A stretch of DNA of 64,000 nt from Sphingomonas sanguinis NBRC 13937. Its GTDB lineage: Bacteria; Pseudomonadota; Alphaproteobacteria; Sphingomonadales; Sphingomonadaceae. Positions 56,304 through 64,000 of the stretch are shown here, piece by piece. Position 1 is the first letter of the stretch. Each line of letters starts with the position of its first letter. The notes beneath the pieces were generated by a model. It was not told where the DNA came from. It did not search any database and was given only the letters and a program-made list of their open reading frames with translations. The translations under genes and the position numbers were made by a program. The DNA lies in the NCBI RefSeq assembly GCF_001591005.1, contig NZ_BCTY01000010.1, positions 1 through 64,000 of the forward strand, in the 5' to 3' direction.

Positions 56304-57743
56304 ATGTTGTCCTGGTTTGCCAAGACGGCACCGATTCGTGTGAAATTCGATGCACTGACGGTGATCTATGGCGGCATTGCCGCTGTCGGCCTGGGCGCGA
56401 CAATCGTGGCGAGTGGCGGCTTGTCTCTCAGCCTGCCGATCATCCTCGCCGCCACGGGGCTGGTCGCCTCGCTGATCGTCTCGCGGGTCAGCCGCAAGCT
56501 GATCTGCGATCCCTATGTCGGCAGCGTCGTCGCCATGGAAGCCCTGGCGTCCGGCGACTATAACCGCGAAATCCTCTACACCGACTATCAGGACTGCATC
56601 GGCCGGATCGCGAAATCCATCGTGGTCTTCCAGCGCAACGCCGCCCGCGTCCAGGAAGCGGCCCACGCGCAGGACATCGTCGTCGGCGCGCTGGGCAAGG
56701 GGCTGGGCGACCTGGCCGAGGGCAATCTGACCGCCGCCATCCAGACGCCCTTCCCCGCCGATTACGAAAAGCTGCGCCTCGACTTCAACCGCGCGACGGA
56801 CGCTTTGGCCCGCACGATGAGCGCGGTCACGGTCGCCACGCACGGCATCAATTCGGGCGCCAGCGACATCCGCCAGGCGTCCGACGACCTGTCGCAGCGC
56901 ACCGAGCAGCAGGCCGCCAGCCTGGAGGAAACCTCGGCCGCGATGGACGAGATCACCTCGACCGTCCGCCAGACCGCCGAAGGCGCGAACCGCGCCAACC
57001 GCGCGGTCGCCGATGCGCGGATCGAGGCCGAACAGTCGGGCGAGGTGGTGCGCCGCGCGGTCGACGCCATGGCAGGCATCGAGCGCGCCTCCAGCGAGAT
57101 TTCCGAGATCATCAGCGTCATCGACGGTATCGCCTTCCAGACCAACCTCCTGGCGCTGAACGCCGGGGTCGAGGCGGCACGCGCGGGTGACGCGGGCAAG
57201 GGTTTCGCGGTCGTCGCCTCCGAAGTGCGCGCCCTGGCGCAGCGCTCGGCCGACGCGGCCAAGGACGTGAAGTCGCGAATCCTCGCCAGCTCGGAACAGG
57301 TCGAATCGGGTGTCAGCCTGGTCAGCGAGACCGGCCGGGCGCTGGAGCGGATCATCGGCCAGATCACCGAGATCAGCACGCTGGTGGAAAACATCGCCAG
57401 CTCGGCCGAAAAACAGGCGATCGGGCTTCAGGAAGTCAACACCGCCGTCTCCGCGATGGACGGCGTGACCCAACAGAACGCCGCGATGGTCGAACAGGCC
57501 ACCGCCGCCGCCCGCTCGCTGGCGGTGGAGGCCGATGGCCTGGCGCGCGAGATCGCCCGTTTCCGAATCAGCAACCAGCCGGGCGATGGCTTTGCCGCGC
57601 CCCAGCCGGTCCACCAATTGCAACAAAGGGCCGCCGCCGCCGGGCGCCGCATCGTCCAGACCGCACAGGTCACGCGCCCCGCACCGCAGACGACCGGCAA
57701 TGTCGCCCTGGCCGTCAACGACGAGGAATGGACCGAATTCTGA
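56304..57743 (+). CDS. methyl-accepting chemotaxis protein without periplasmic domain
   Basis: A 479-aa chemoreceptor. ATG 56304 has GGAGGG about 10 bases upstream. Two helices (TVIYGGIAAVGLGATIVA; LPIILAATGLVASLIV) are separated by only a few residues, so there is no extracellular ligand domain. Two HAMP-like regions follow (about 75-130 and 135-180), then the signalling hairpin with tip FQTNLLALNAGVEAARAGDA. The C-terminus ends EEWTEF, like the xWxxF pentapeptide that tethers CheR/CheB. It is the first gene of the chemotaxis cluster. Confidence 0.92.
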   Translation: MLSWFAKTAPIRVKFDALTVIYGGIAAVGLGATIVASGGLSLSLPIILAATGLVASLIVSRVSRKLICDPYVGSVVAMEALASGDYNREILYTDYQDCIGRIAKSIVVFQRNAARVQEAAHAQDIVVGALGKGLGDLAEGNLTAAIQTPFPADYEKLRLDFNRATDALARTMSAVTVATHGINSGASDIRQASDDLSQRTEQQAASLEETSAAMDEITSTVRQTAEGANRANRAVADARIEAEQSGEVVRRAVDAMAGIERASSEISEIISVIDGIAFQTNLLALNAGVEAARAGDAGKGFAVVASEVRALAQRSADAAKDVKSRILASSEQVESGVSLVSETGRALERIIGQITEISTLVENIASSAEKQAIGLQEVNTAVSAMDGVTQQNAAMVEQATAAARSLAVEADGLAREIARFRISNQPGDGFAAPQPVHQLQQRAAAAGRRIVQTAQVTRPAPQTTGNVALAVNDEEWTEF

Positions 57744-57753
57744 TCTTCCCGAA

Positions 57754-57783
57754 CTCCCGCGCCCACCCCGTTGGGCGCGGGAG
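57754..57783 (+). terminator. hairpin between the MCP gene and the che operon
   Basis: CTCCCGCGCCCA (57754-57765) pairs perfectly with TGGGCGCGGGAG (57772-57783) around CCCCGT. It could end or attenuate the MCP transcript; no T-run follows, so partial read-through into the che genes is possible. Confidence 0.6.
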
Positions 57784-57872
57784 CCCCGATCCGAAGTCGG
57801 TAACCTCGCCTACACCATTCATCCGATAGGATGTCTCGGCGCGATCATTCGCCCAAGTCCCGGAGTCCGATC

Positions 57873-58142
57873 ATGTCCGCCTTGTCCCTTGCCCCCGTGC
57901 TCGACACCACCGCCGCCGCTCCGTTGCGACAGGCGCTGCTCGATCTGATCGCGTCGGGTGACGCCATCACTCTCGACGGGTCGCAGGTGGCGCAGGCGGG
58001 TCAGGCCTGTCTCCAGGTGCTGGCGAGTGCGCAGGCCATGGCCGCATCGGTCCGGGCCGACTTTGAACTGCAAAATCCATCCGAGGCCTTGGCTTCGATG
58101 ATCGCGCTGGCCGGGCTCGACAGCCTCGCCACCGCCGCCTGA
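57873..58142 (+). CDS. STAS-domain protein of the chemotaxis operon
   Basis: An 89-aa single STAS domain: APVLDTTAAAPLRQALLDLI, then LDGSQVAQAGQACLQVLASA. In SpoIIAA-type proteins the Ser after the Asp-containing strand (here D-G-S-Q) is the phosphorylated residue, so S37 is a candidate. ATG 57873 follows CGGAGTCCGATC. It sits 13 bases before cheA, so it is translated with it. Its role in chemotaxis is not known to me. Confidence 0.78.
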   Translation: MSALSLAPVLDTTAAAPLRQALLDLIASGDAITLDGSQVAQAGQACLQVLASAQAMAASVRADFELQNPSEALASMIALAGLDSLATAA

Positions 58143-58155
58143 GGGGGGCGACCCG

Positions 58156-60360
58156 ATGAATCTCGACGAGATCCAGCAGATTTTCTTCCAGGAGTGCGAG
58201 GAAGGTCTCGGCGCACTGGAAACCGCCTTCGACGATCTGCGGCGCGGGCGTCACGACGACGAGACGATCAACACCGTCTTTCGCGCGGTCCACTCGATCA
58301 AGGGCGGTGCGGGCGCGTTCGGCCATGAACGGCTGCAGCATTTCTCGCACCATTACGAAACCGTCCTCGACCTGATTCGCAACGGCACGCTGCCGCTTGG
58401 CGAACCGCTGATCGACCTGATCGTCGCGGCGTTCGACACGCTGTCCGACCATGTCGCCGCCGCTCGTGGCGAGGGCGCGACGCCAGCGGACCAGGCTATG
58501 CTCGACCGGCTGGGCGCGGCCGCACTGGGCGATGTCGGGGGCGGGACGGCCGAGCCCGAAGCCGCCGCCGAACCCGTGGCCGAGGTGCAGGCAGAGGCCG
58601 CGCCCGCGCTCGACGATTTCGACGCGCTGTTCGCGATGCTCGAAGATCCCGCTCCCGCGGCCGAGGAAGCGACGCCCGAGTGGATCGTCACGGTGCATCC
58701 GGGGCCGCGCGCCTTCGATCACGGGGCCGAGCCGATGCTGGCGCTGCGCGAACTGGTGAGGATGGGCGGTCGTACCCTGTCCGCCGACTTGTCCGATCTG
58801 CCGCTGCTCGACGGTCTGGACGCCGAGCGCGCCTATATCGGTTTCACCATGGCGCTGCCCGGTGATGCCGATGAGGAGGATATTCGCGCGGTCTTCGACT
58901 TTGCCGACCCGCAATGCCGCCTGACCGTCACCCGCGCCGCCGTCGCCGCACCAGCCCCGGTCGTGGCAGAGGTCGAGGCCGAACCGGCACCGCCCGCGCC
59001 CGTTATGGTCGAGGAAATGCCCGTTGCCCCCGCGCCCGTGGCGGCACCGGCTCCGACGCCCCCCGCCCTGGTCGCCGTGGCACCGCCGCCGCCCGCGCCT
59101 GCGCCCGCCGCAGCCCCCGTTTCGGTGACCGAGGCGGCGAGCAGCCCGCGCGTCGCCGCCGCCGCCGCGCAGACGATCCGCGTCGACCTCGACAAGCTCG
59201 ACCGGCTGGTCAACCTGGTCGGCGAGCTGGTGATTACCCAGGCGATGCTGGCCCAGCGCCTGTCCGAAAGCGACATGGGCTCGATCCCCGAGCTGTCCGA
59301 CCTCGACCACCTGACGCGCGAGCTGCAAGATTCGACGATGGCGATCCGCGCCCAGCCGATGAAGACCGTCTTCAGCCGCGTGCCGCGAATCATCCGCGAG
59401 TTGGAGGTCGAAACCGGCAAGCGCGTCCGCCTGGAAGTCGAGGGCGAGATGACCGAAGTCGACAAGACCGTGGTCGAGCGGATCGGCGAACCGCTGACCC
59501 ACCTGATCCGCAACGCCGTCGACCATGGCCTGGAGACCCCGGCCGATCGCAAGGCGGCGGGCAAGGACGGCGAAGGCGTGGTCACCCTGTCGGCCGCGCA
59601 TCAGTCGGGCCGGATCGTCATCACCGTCGCCGATGACGGACGCGGCATCGACCGCGCCCGCGTCAAGGCGAAGGCGATCGAGCGCGGCATCATCGCCCCC
59701 GATGCGCAGCTGTCCGAGGAAGAGATCGACAATCTGATCTTCGCCCCAGGCTTTTCGACCGCCGCCGTCGTCTCCAACATCTCGGGGCGCGGCGTCGGCA
59801 TGGACGTGGTGCGCAAGAACATCCAGGCGCTGGGCGGCCGCATCGGCATCCAGTCAGTGCTGGGCAAGGGGTCGAGCTTCTCGCTCAGCCTGCCGCTGAC
59901 GCTGGCGGTGCTGGACGGCATGATCGTCACGGTCGGCGACCAGACCTTCGTCATCCCGCTGACCCATATCGTCGAAAGCCTGCGTCCGGGCATCGACGAG
60001 GTGCATGTGGTCGGCGGCCAGTCGCCGCTGCTCGACGTGCGCGGCACCTATGTTCCCGTCCACCGGGTCGGCGAGCAGCTCGGCGTCACCGGCGCGATCG
60101 CCAAGCCCGAAAATGCGGTGCTGATCGTGGTCGAAAGCGACCAGGGCCAGGCCGTGCTGATGGTCGACTCGATCCAGGACCAGCGTCAGGTGGTCGTGAA
60201 AAGCCTGGAGGCGAATTACCGCGCCATCCATGGCCTGGCCGGGGCAACGATCCTGGGCGACGGGCGCGTCGCGCTCATCCTCGACGTCGATGCGCTGATC
60301 GGCCGCTGGCGGCGTGACGGCCGCGGGCCGAGCGCCTTCCTGGAAGACCTGGCAGCGTGA
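58156..60360 (+). CDS. cheA: chemotaxis histidine kinase CheA
   Basis: A 734-aa CheA. The HPt domain has H46 in RAVHSIKGGAGAFG. A long Ala/Pro/Glu-rich linker (about residues 270-335) replaces a clear P2 domain. Then come the dimerisation domain (IRVDLDKLDRLVNLVGELVI), the HATPase domain (HLIRNAVDHGLE; DDGRGIDRARV; SGRGVGMDVVRKNI) and the CheW-like domain to the end. It phosphorylates CheY and CheB in response to the receptor. It overlaps cheR by 4 bases. Confidence 0.96.
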   Translation: MNLDEIQQIFFQECEEGLGALETAFDDLRRGRHDDETINTVFRAVHSIKGGAGAFGHERLQHFSHHYETVLDLIRNGTLPLGEPLIDLIVAAFDTLSDHVAAARGEGATPADQAMLDRLGAAALGDVGGGTAEPEAAAEPVAEVQAEAAPALDDFDALFAMLEDPAPAAEEATPEWIVTVHPGPRAFDHGAEPMLALRELVRMGGRTLSADLSDLPLLDGLDAERAYIGFTMALPGDADEEDIRAVFDFADPQCRLTVTRAAVAAPAPVVAEVEAEPAPPAPVMVEEMPVAPAPVAAPAPTPPALVAVAPPPPAPAPAAAPVSVTEAASSPRVAAAAAQTIRVDLDKLDRLVNLVGELVITQAMLAQRLSESDMGSIPELSDLDHLTRELQDSTMAIRAQPMKTVFSRVPRIIRELEVETGKRVRLEVEGEMTEVDKTVVERIGEPLTHLIRNAVDHGLETPADRKAAGKDGEGVVTLSAAHQSGRIVITVADDGRGIDRARVKAKAIERGIIAPDAQLSEEEIDNLIFAPGFSTAAVVSNISGRGVGMDVVRKNIQALGGRIGIQSVLGKGSSFSLSLPLTLAVLDGMIVTVGDQTFVIPLTHIVESLRPGIDEVHVVGGQSPLLDVRGTYVPVHRVGEQLGVTGAIAKPENAVLIVVESDQGQAVLMVDSIQDQRQVVVKSLEANYRAIHGLAGATILGDGRVALILDVDALIGRWRRDGRGPSAFLEDLAA

Positions 60361-61226
60361 CCGCGCTCGCCGCCCTTTCCCCGCGCGGGAGCGAACGCGA
60401 GATGGAGTTCGCCTTCTCGGCGTCCGACCATCGCGCGATCGCCGACCTGATCTATGCCGAATCGGGCATCCTGCTGCCCGAGACCAAGGCCAAGCTGATC
60501 TATGGGCGACTGGCGCGGCGGCTGCGGGCGTGCGGGTTGAACGACTTCCCGTCCTATCTCGCCTTGATCGAGACGGATGCGGACGAACGGGCCCGCGCGG
60601 TCGATGCGCTGACCACCAACCACACCGCCTTCTTCCGCGAAAATCATCATTTCGAGCATTTCCACGAGGCGCTCTGGCCGGATTTCCGCCAGCGGCTGGC
60701 CAGCGGCGGGCGCGTGCGCATCTGGTCGGCGGCCTGCTCCAGCGGCGAGGAACCCTATTCGCTGATGATGACGATCGCGGGCCAGGACGTCCGTGCCGCC
60801 GAGAAGCTGGCGACCCAGGATTTCCGCCTGCTGGCGACCGACCTGTCGCCCAGCGTCATCGCCACCGCGCGCAGCGGCCGCTATCCGCTGGATACGACCC
60901 GCGCCATGCCTGCGTCGATGCGCTCGACCTGGTGCCGCCGGGTCGGGGAGCAGGACGAGCTGCACCCCGCGCTGCGCGCGCCCATCGCCTTTCGCGAGCT
61001 GAACCTGCTGCGCGGCTGGCCGATGAAGCGCCCCTTCGACGTCATCTTCTGCCGCAACGTCATGATCTATTTCGATGAGCCCACCAAGGCCCGGCTCCTG
61101 GGCCGGTTCGCCGACCAGCTGGTCGATGGCGGTATCATCTATATCGGCCATGCCGAACGCATCCCCACCGAGGTCGCGGATCGTTTCCGCTGCATCGGCC
61201 GAACCGCTTTTCAGAAAGTGTCCTGA
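60357..61226 (+). CDS. cheR: chemotaxis methyltransferase CheR
   Basis: A 289-aa SAM-dependent glutamate methyltransferase. It starts at GTG 60357 in the cheA stop. The N-terminal helical domain contains ESGILLPETKAKLIYGRLAR, and the catalytic domain has IWSAACSSGEEPYSLMMTI and FDVIFCRNVMIYFDE as in other CheR. It methylates the MCP; the receptor here ends in a tethering-like pentapeptide. It ends one base into the cheB start. Confidence 0.95.
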   Translation: MTALAALSPRGSEREMEFAFSASDHRAIADLIYAESGILLPETKAKLIYGRLARRLRACGLNDFPSYLALIETDADERARAVDALTTNHTAFFRENHHFEHFHEALWPDFRQRLASGGRVRIWSAACSSGEEPYSLMMTIAGQDVRAAEKLATQDFRLLATDLSPSVIATARSGRYPLDTTRAMPASMRSTWCRRVGEQDELHPALRAPIAFRELNLLRGWPMKRPFDVIFCRNVMIYFDEPTKARLLGRFADQLVDGGIIYIGHAERIPTEVADRFRCIGRTAFQKVS

Positions 61227-62242
61227 TGGCCATCCGAACGCTGATCGTTGACGATTCCCCCACGATGCGCGCGCTGATCGCGAATACACTGAGCCGCGAT
61301 CCCGATATCGAAGTCGTCGGCGCGGCCAATGGCCCGCTCCAAGCGCGCGAGATGATCAAGGCGCTGGACCCCGACGTCATCACGTTGGACGTCGAGATGC
61401 CCGACATGAACGGCCTCGACTTCCTCGAACGCGTGATGCGGCTGCGCCCCATGCCCGTCGTCATGCTCTCCACCCTGACCCAGGCTGGCGCGGACATCAC
61501 GATCCGCGCGCTGGAGCTGGGCGCGGTCGAATGCTGCGCCAAACCGGCGGCGGGCTGCGTCGACCGCAATCTGGTCGACAGCGTGAAGGCCGCCGCGGGC
61601 AGCCGCCGCGTCCGCATGGCCGACCATGCCCCCGCCGCGCCCGTGCCCCATGCCCAGTTCGAGCCGCTGCCCAAGGCGCTGATCGCGATCGGCGCATCGA
61701 CCGGCGGGGTCGAGGCGCTGATCCAGGTGCTGAGTGGCTTTCCGGCGAACTGCCCGCCGACGGTCATCGTGCAGCACATGCCCGCGACCTTCACCACCAG
61801 CTTTGCCGCGCGGCTCGACCGGCTGTCCCAGCCGACCGTCGCCGAGGCCCGGCACGGCCAGCCGCTGCAACCCGGTCATGTCTATCTGGCGCCCGGCGGC
61901 ACCCATCACCTGGAAGTCGGCGGCTTCGAGGGGCAGTATCGCGCGCGCCTGATCCCCGACGATCCCACCAGCGGTCATCGCCCCTCGGTCGACCGGCTGT
62001 TCCAGAGCGTCGCCAAGGTCGCCGGGCGCAACGCGGTCGGCGCGATCCTGACCGGCATGGGCCGCGACGGGGCCGAGGGCCTGCTGGCCATGCGTGGCCA
62101 GGGCGCCTTCACGGTCGGCCAGGACAAGGAAAGCTGCGTCGTCTATGGCATGCCGGGCGTCGCGCAGGAGATCGGCGCGGTCACCAAGCAGCTGACGCTG
62201 ACCCGCATCGCGCCCGCCATCATCGACCGGTGTCGCGCATGA
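61226..62242 (+). CDS. cheB: chemotaxis methylesterase/deamidase CheB
   Basis: A 338-aa CheB. The receiver has D55 (LDVEMP) with IVDDSPTMRAL at the start, and the methylesterase domain has the catalytic Ser in IGASTGGVEAL, His in VQHMPATFT and Asp in TGMGRDGAEGLL. It starts at 61226 right at the cheR stop and overlaps cheD by 4 bases. It removes methyl groups from the receptor once phosphorylated by CheA. Confidence 0.96.
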   Translation: MAIRTLIVDDSPTMRALIANTLSRDPDIEVVGAANGPLQAREMIKALDPDVITLDVEMPDMNGLDFLERVMRLRPMPVVMLSTLTQAGADITIRALELGAVECCAKPAAGCVDRNLVDSVKAAAGSRRVRMADHAPAAPVPHAQFEPLPKALIAIGASTGGVEALIQVLSGFPANCPPTVIVQHMPATFTTSFAARLDRLSQPTVAEARHGQPLQPGHVYLAPGGTHHLEVGGFEGQYRARLIPDDPTSGHRPSVDRLFQSVAKVAGRNAVGAILTGMGRDGAEGLLAMRGQGAFTVGQDKESCVVYGMPGVAQEIGAVTKQLTLTRIAPAIIDRCRA

Positions 62243-62823
62243 ACGCGATGCGCGCCCCGATCATCACCGGCTTGGCGCAACGCGACGGGCTGCGCCGGAT
62301 CAACGTGATCCAGGGCGAAACCCGCGTCAGCCAGGAAAAGGATGTCGTGCTGACCACCGTGCTGGGCAGCTGCATCTCGGCCTGTCTTTACGATCCGATC
62401 GCCGGAATCGGCGGATTAAATCACTTTTTGCTCGCCGAACCGGGCGTCGCGGAAACCGATCCTAAATCCATGCAGCGCTATGGTGTCTATGCCATGGAAG
62501 TTTTGATCAACGCGATGATGGCGCTCGGCGCACAGCGGCACAGCCTGAAAGCCCGGCTTTTCGGCGGTGCGATGATGCGCGACGGCTTTCGCGACATCGG
62601 GTCGGCCAATGCCCAGTTCGCCCGCCGCTTCCTGGCGGACGAGCGCATCGCGCTGGTGGGCGAGGACGTGGGGGGCATGAGCGCCCGCCGGGTCGAGTTC
62701 CGTCCCGCCCTGGGTCTCGCCCGGTGCCGCCATGTCACCGACACGGTCATGCCGCCGCCACGGGCCGCACGGCCGGCCCCGCCACCACCACCCGCCGCCA
62801 CCGGCGATGTGGAGTTCTTCTAA
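62239..62823 (+). CDS. cheD: chemoreceptor glutamine deamidase CheD
   Basis: A 194-aa CheD. The catalytic triad fits T39, C45 (VLGSCIS) and H62 (LNHFLL), and the usual LKARLFGGAMM and RRVEFRPALG are present. The C-terminal 25 residues are rich in Pro and Ala and extend beyond most CheD. ATG 62239 lies in the cheB stop. It deamidates receptor glutamines and often interacts with CheC-type phosphatases, but no cheC is in the window. Confidence 0.94.
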   Translation: MNAMRAPIITGLAQRDGLRRINVIQGETRVSQEKDVVLTTVLGSCISACLYDPIAGIGGLNHFLLAEPGVAETDPKSMQRYGVYAMEVLINAMMALGAQRHSLKARLFGGAMMRDGFRDIGSANAQFARRFLADERIALVGEDVGGMSARRVEFRPALGLARCRHVTDTVMPPPRAARPAPPPPPAATGDVEFF

Positions 62824-63233
62824 TGTCTCTCGATTCTTCCATGAAAGGCCAGTTCGTGTCCCAACTCATCATGACCGTGGACGATTCGCCCAGCATGAGA
62901 ATGCTTCTGCGCGCCGCGCTCACCGATATGGGATATCGGGTGCTGGAGGCCGAGGACGGCGTCCATGCGCTCGATACGCTGGACGGCGTGACGCCGGACA
63001 CCGCCCCCGATCTGGTCATCACCGATATCAACATGCCGCGCATGGACGGTTTCGGCCTGATCGAGGCCCTGCGCCGCCAGCCCGGTCATCGCAACCTGCC
63101 GATCCTGGTGCTGACCACCGAAAGCTCGGACGAGAAGAAGGCACGCGCACGCGAGGCGGGTGCGACCGGCTGGATCGTCAAGCCCTTCAACCCCGAAAAG
63201 CTCGCCGCGGCCATCCGCCGCGTGCTGCACTGA
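62823..63233 (+). CDS. cheY: chemotaxis response regulator CheY
   Basis: A 136-aa single receiver. D20-D21 and D68 (VITDINMPRMDG) form the acidic pocket; T in LTTES and K in IVKPFNP complete it. The start at 62823 (TAATG overlap, with GGAG 8 bases before) gives about 14 residues more than a usual CheY; a downstream ATG at 62871 (MTVDDSP) would give the usual length. It passes the CheA signal to the motor or another output. Confidence 0.93.
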   Translation: MSLDSSMKGQFVSQLIMTVDDSPSMRMLLRAALTDMGYRVLEAEDGVHALDTLDGVTPDTAPDLVITDINMPRMDGFGLIEALRRQPGHRNLPILVLTTESSDEKKARAREAGATGWIVKPFNPEKLAAAIRRVLH

Positions 63234-63257
63234 TCCCGTTCGGAGAGGAACACCGCC

Positions 63258-63701
63258 ATGTCGCGTCAGCTCATCACCTTCCAGCTCGGCGACCAGATCC
63301 TGGGCGTCGACATCATGGCCATCCGCGAAATCCGCGCTTGGTCGCCCGCCACCCCGCTGCCCAACGTGCCCGCCCATGTGCGCGGCGTGGTGAACCTGCG
63401 CGGTGTGGTGCTGCCGGTGCTCGACCTGCGCCACCGGCTGGGCTGGGGCATCACCGATCCCAGCGCGCGACATGTCATCATCGTGGTGCGGATCGGCGAC
63501 CAGCTTCAGGGCCTGATCGTCGACGCGGTCAATGACATCGTGACCATCCCGCCCGAGGCGATGCAGCCGCTGCCCGACATGGGCGATGCGACGGCGGCCC
63601 ATTATCTGGAAGGACTGGCGACGATCGAGCAGCGCCTGATCCTGATCCTGGCGCTCGACCGGCTGACCGACAGCGTTTCGCTGACCGCCGAGGCAGCCTG
63701 A
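63258..63701 (+). CDS. cheW: chemotaxis adaptor CheW
   Basis: A 147-aa CheW domain protein linking CheA to the receptor. ITFQLGDQILGVDIMAIREI at the N-terminus, NVPAHVRGVVNLRGVVLPVLDLR in the middle and the ending LALDRL are typical. GGAGAGGAACACCGCC precedes the ATG. It lies 24 bases after cheY. Confidence 0.95.
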   Translation: MSRQLITFQLGDQILGVDIMAIREIRAWSPATPLPNVPAHVRGVVNLRGVVLPVLDLRHRLGWGITDPSARHVIIVVRIGDQLQGLIVDAVNDIVTIPPEAMQPLPDMGDATAAHYLEGLATIEQRLILILALDRLTDSVSLTAEAA

Positions 63702-63751
63702 TCATTTTCTCTGTATCGTGACGGCGTATCCGTCTTGGAAGGTATTGCGTA

Positions 63752-64000
63752 ATGGCCGACGTAAAGGTTCTGGTGGTCGATGACTCGCTGACGATGCGGG
63801 TCCTCATCTCGGGCGCCCTCGAACGCATCAAGGGCGTGCAGGTGGTGGGAGCCGCCGACGGCGCGGCCGAAGCGCGCGAAATGGTCAAGCAATATCGTCC
63901 CGAGGTGATGACGCTGGACGTCGAGATGCCGGGCATGAGCGGGCTGGAATATCTGGCCGAGATCATGGAAGAGCGGCCGATGCCGGTCATCATGTTCTCG
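63752..64000 (+). CDS. second CheB-like protein (receiver part, cut by window end)
   Basis: The frame is open to the end of the window with 83 residues. It is a receiver domain: VVDDSLTMRVLISGALE, then LDVEMPGMSGLEYLAEI and MPVIMFS. The last phrase and the LDVEMPGM motif are those of CheB. The rest, presumably the methylesterase domain, lies outside. It follows the cheW gene by 50 bases, so the cluster would have two CheB-type genes. Confidence 0.7.
   Translation, partial: MADVKVLVVDDSLTMRVLISGALERIKGVQVVGAADGAAEAREMVKQYRPEVMTLDVEMPGMSGLEYLAEIMEERPMPVIMFS

Noticed and set aside
57967..59601. 544-codon open frame antisense to cheA and the STAS gene
   Set aside because: Shadow of a highly biased gene; Gly/Arg/His-rich and with no ribosome site.

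Overview
The window is GC-rich DNA from an alphaproteobacterium. The overall style suggests a sphingomonad (Sphingomonas-like): tightly overlapping ATGA gene junctions, a TldD/TldE-DUF4159-MoxR-DUF58-BatA-DUF4175 operon, P4-type integrase debris beside insertion sequences, and several outer-membrane-factor efflux operons. The genus is inferred from gene content and sequence style, not from a database search.

Layout. 1-11 kb: a small hypothetical gene, then an eight-gene plus-strand operon (516-10979). It starts with a Tat-signalled TldD-type metalloprotease and its TldE/PmbA partner and continues through DUF4159, MoxR ATPase, DUF58, BatA-type, DUF4175 and a last membrane protein. 11-14.6 kb: a membrane GGDEF-EAL protein and an exported esterase, both minus strand. 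14.6-20 kb: a decayed mobile region. It holds an integrase whose catalytic tyrosine is replaced by histidine, a cargo gene split by an IS630 element and carrying three in-frame stops, a truncated HTH gene, and a dead IS110-family element bounded by 64-bp perfect inverted repeats. 20-29.6 kb: a MacAB-like export locus (two paralogous permeases, a 36-aa membrane peptide, ATPase, adaptor; minus strand), divergent from a response regulator without the sigma-54 contact loop and its histidine kinase. 29.7-34.6 kb: small regulator/enzyme clusters (NmrA-like, broken SnoaL-like, TetR; LysR, NTF2-like, SDR) and a frameshifted short integrase. 34.7-43.2 kb: a BaeSR-like two-component system divergent from an RND efflux operon that ends in cytochrome b561 and a truncated MFS gene. 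The truncation abuts an integration scar at tRNA-Ser(GGA). 43.8-50.6 kb: peptidylprolyl isomerase, acetyl-CoA synthetase, hybrid histidine kinase and diguanylate cyclase. 50.8-56.1 kb: an EmrAB/OMF-type efflux operon, ohr and gloA. 56.3-64 kb: a chemotaxis cluster (MCP, STAS protein, cheA, cheR, cheB, cheD, cheY, cheW and a second cheB-like gene cut by the window end).

How the genes fit together. Three complete exporter systems of different classes (MacAB-like, RND, Emr-like) sit within 35 kb, and two of them face dedicated two-component regulators. The chemotaxis cluster has the full methylation/demethylation/deamidation set. The MCP ends in EWTEF, resembling the CheR/CheB-tethering pentapeptide, and carries no periplasmic ligand domain. 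The most unusual items are the Tat-directed TldD operon, the 64-bp inverted repeats around an IS110-type transposase gene, the phased TGGGCA repeats shared by the integrase and tRNA-Ser loci, and the single-frame reconstruction of a cargo gene across the IS630 insertion.
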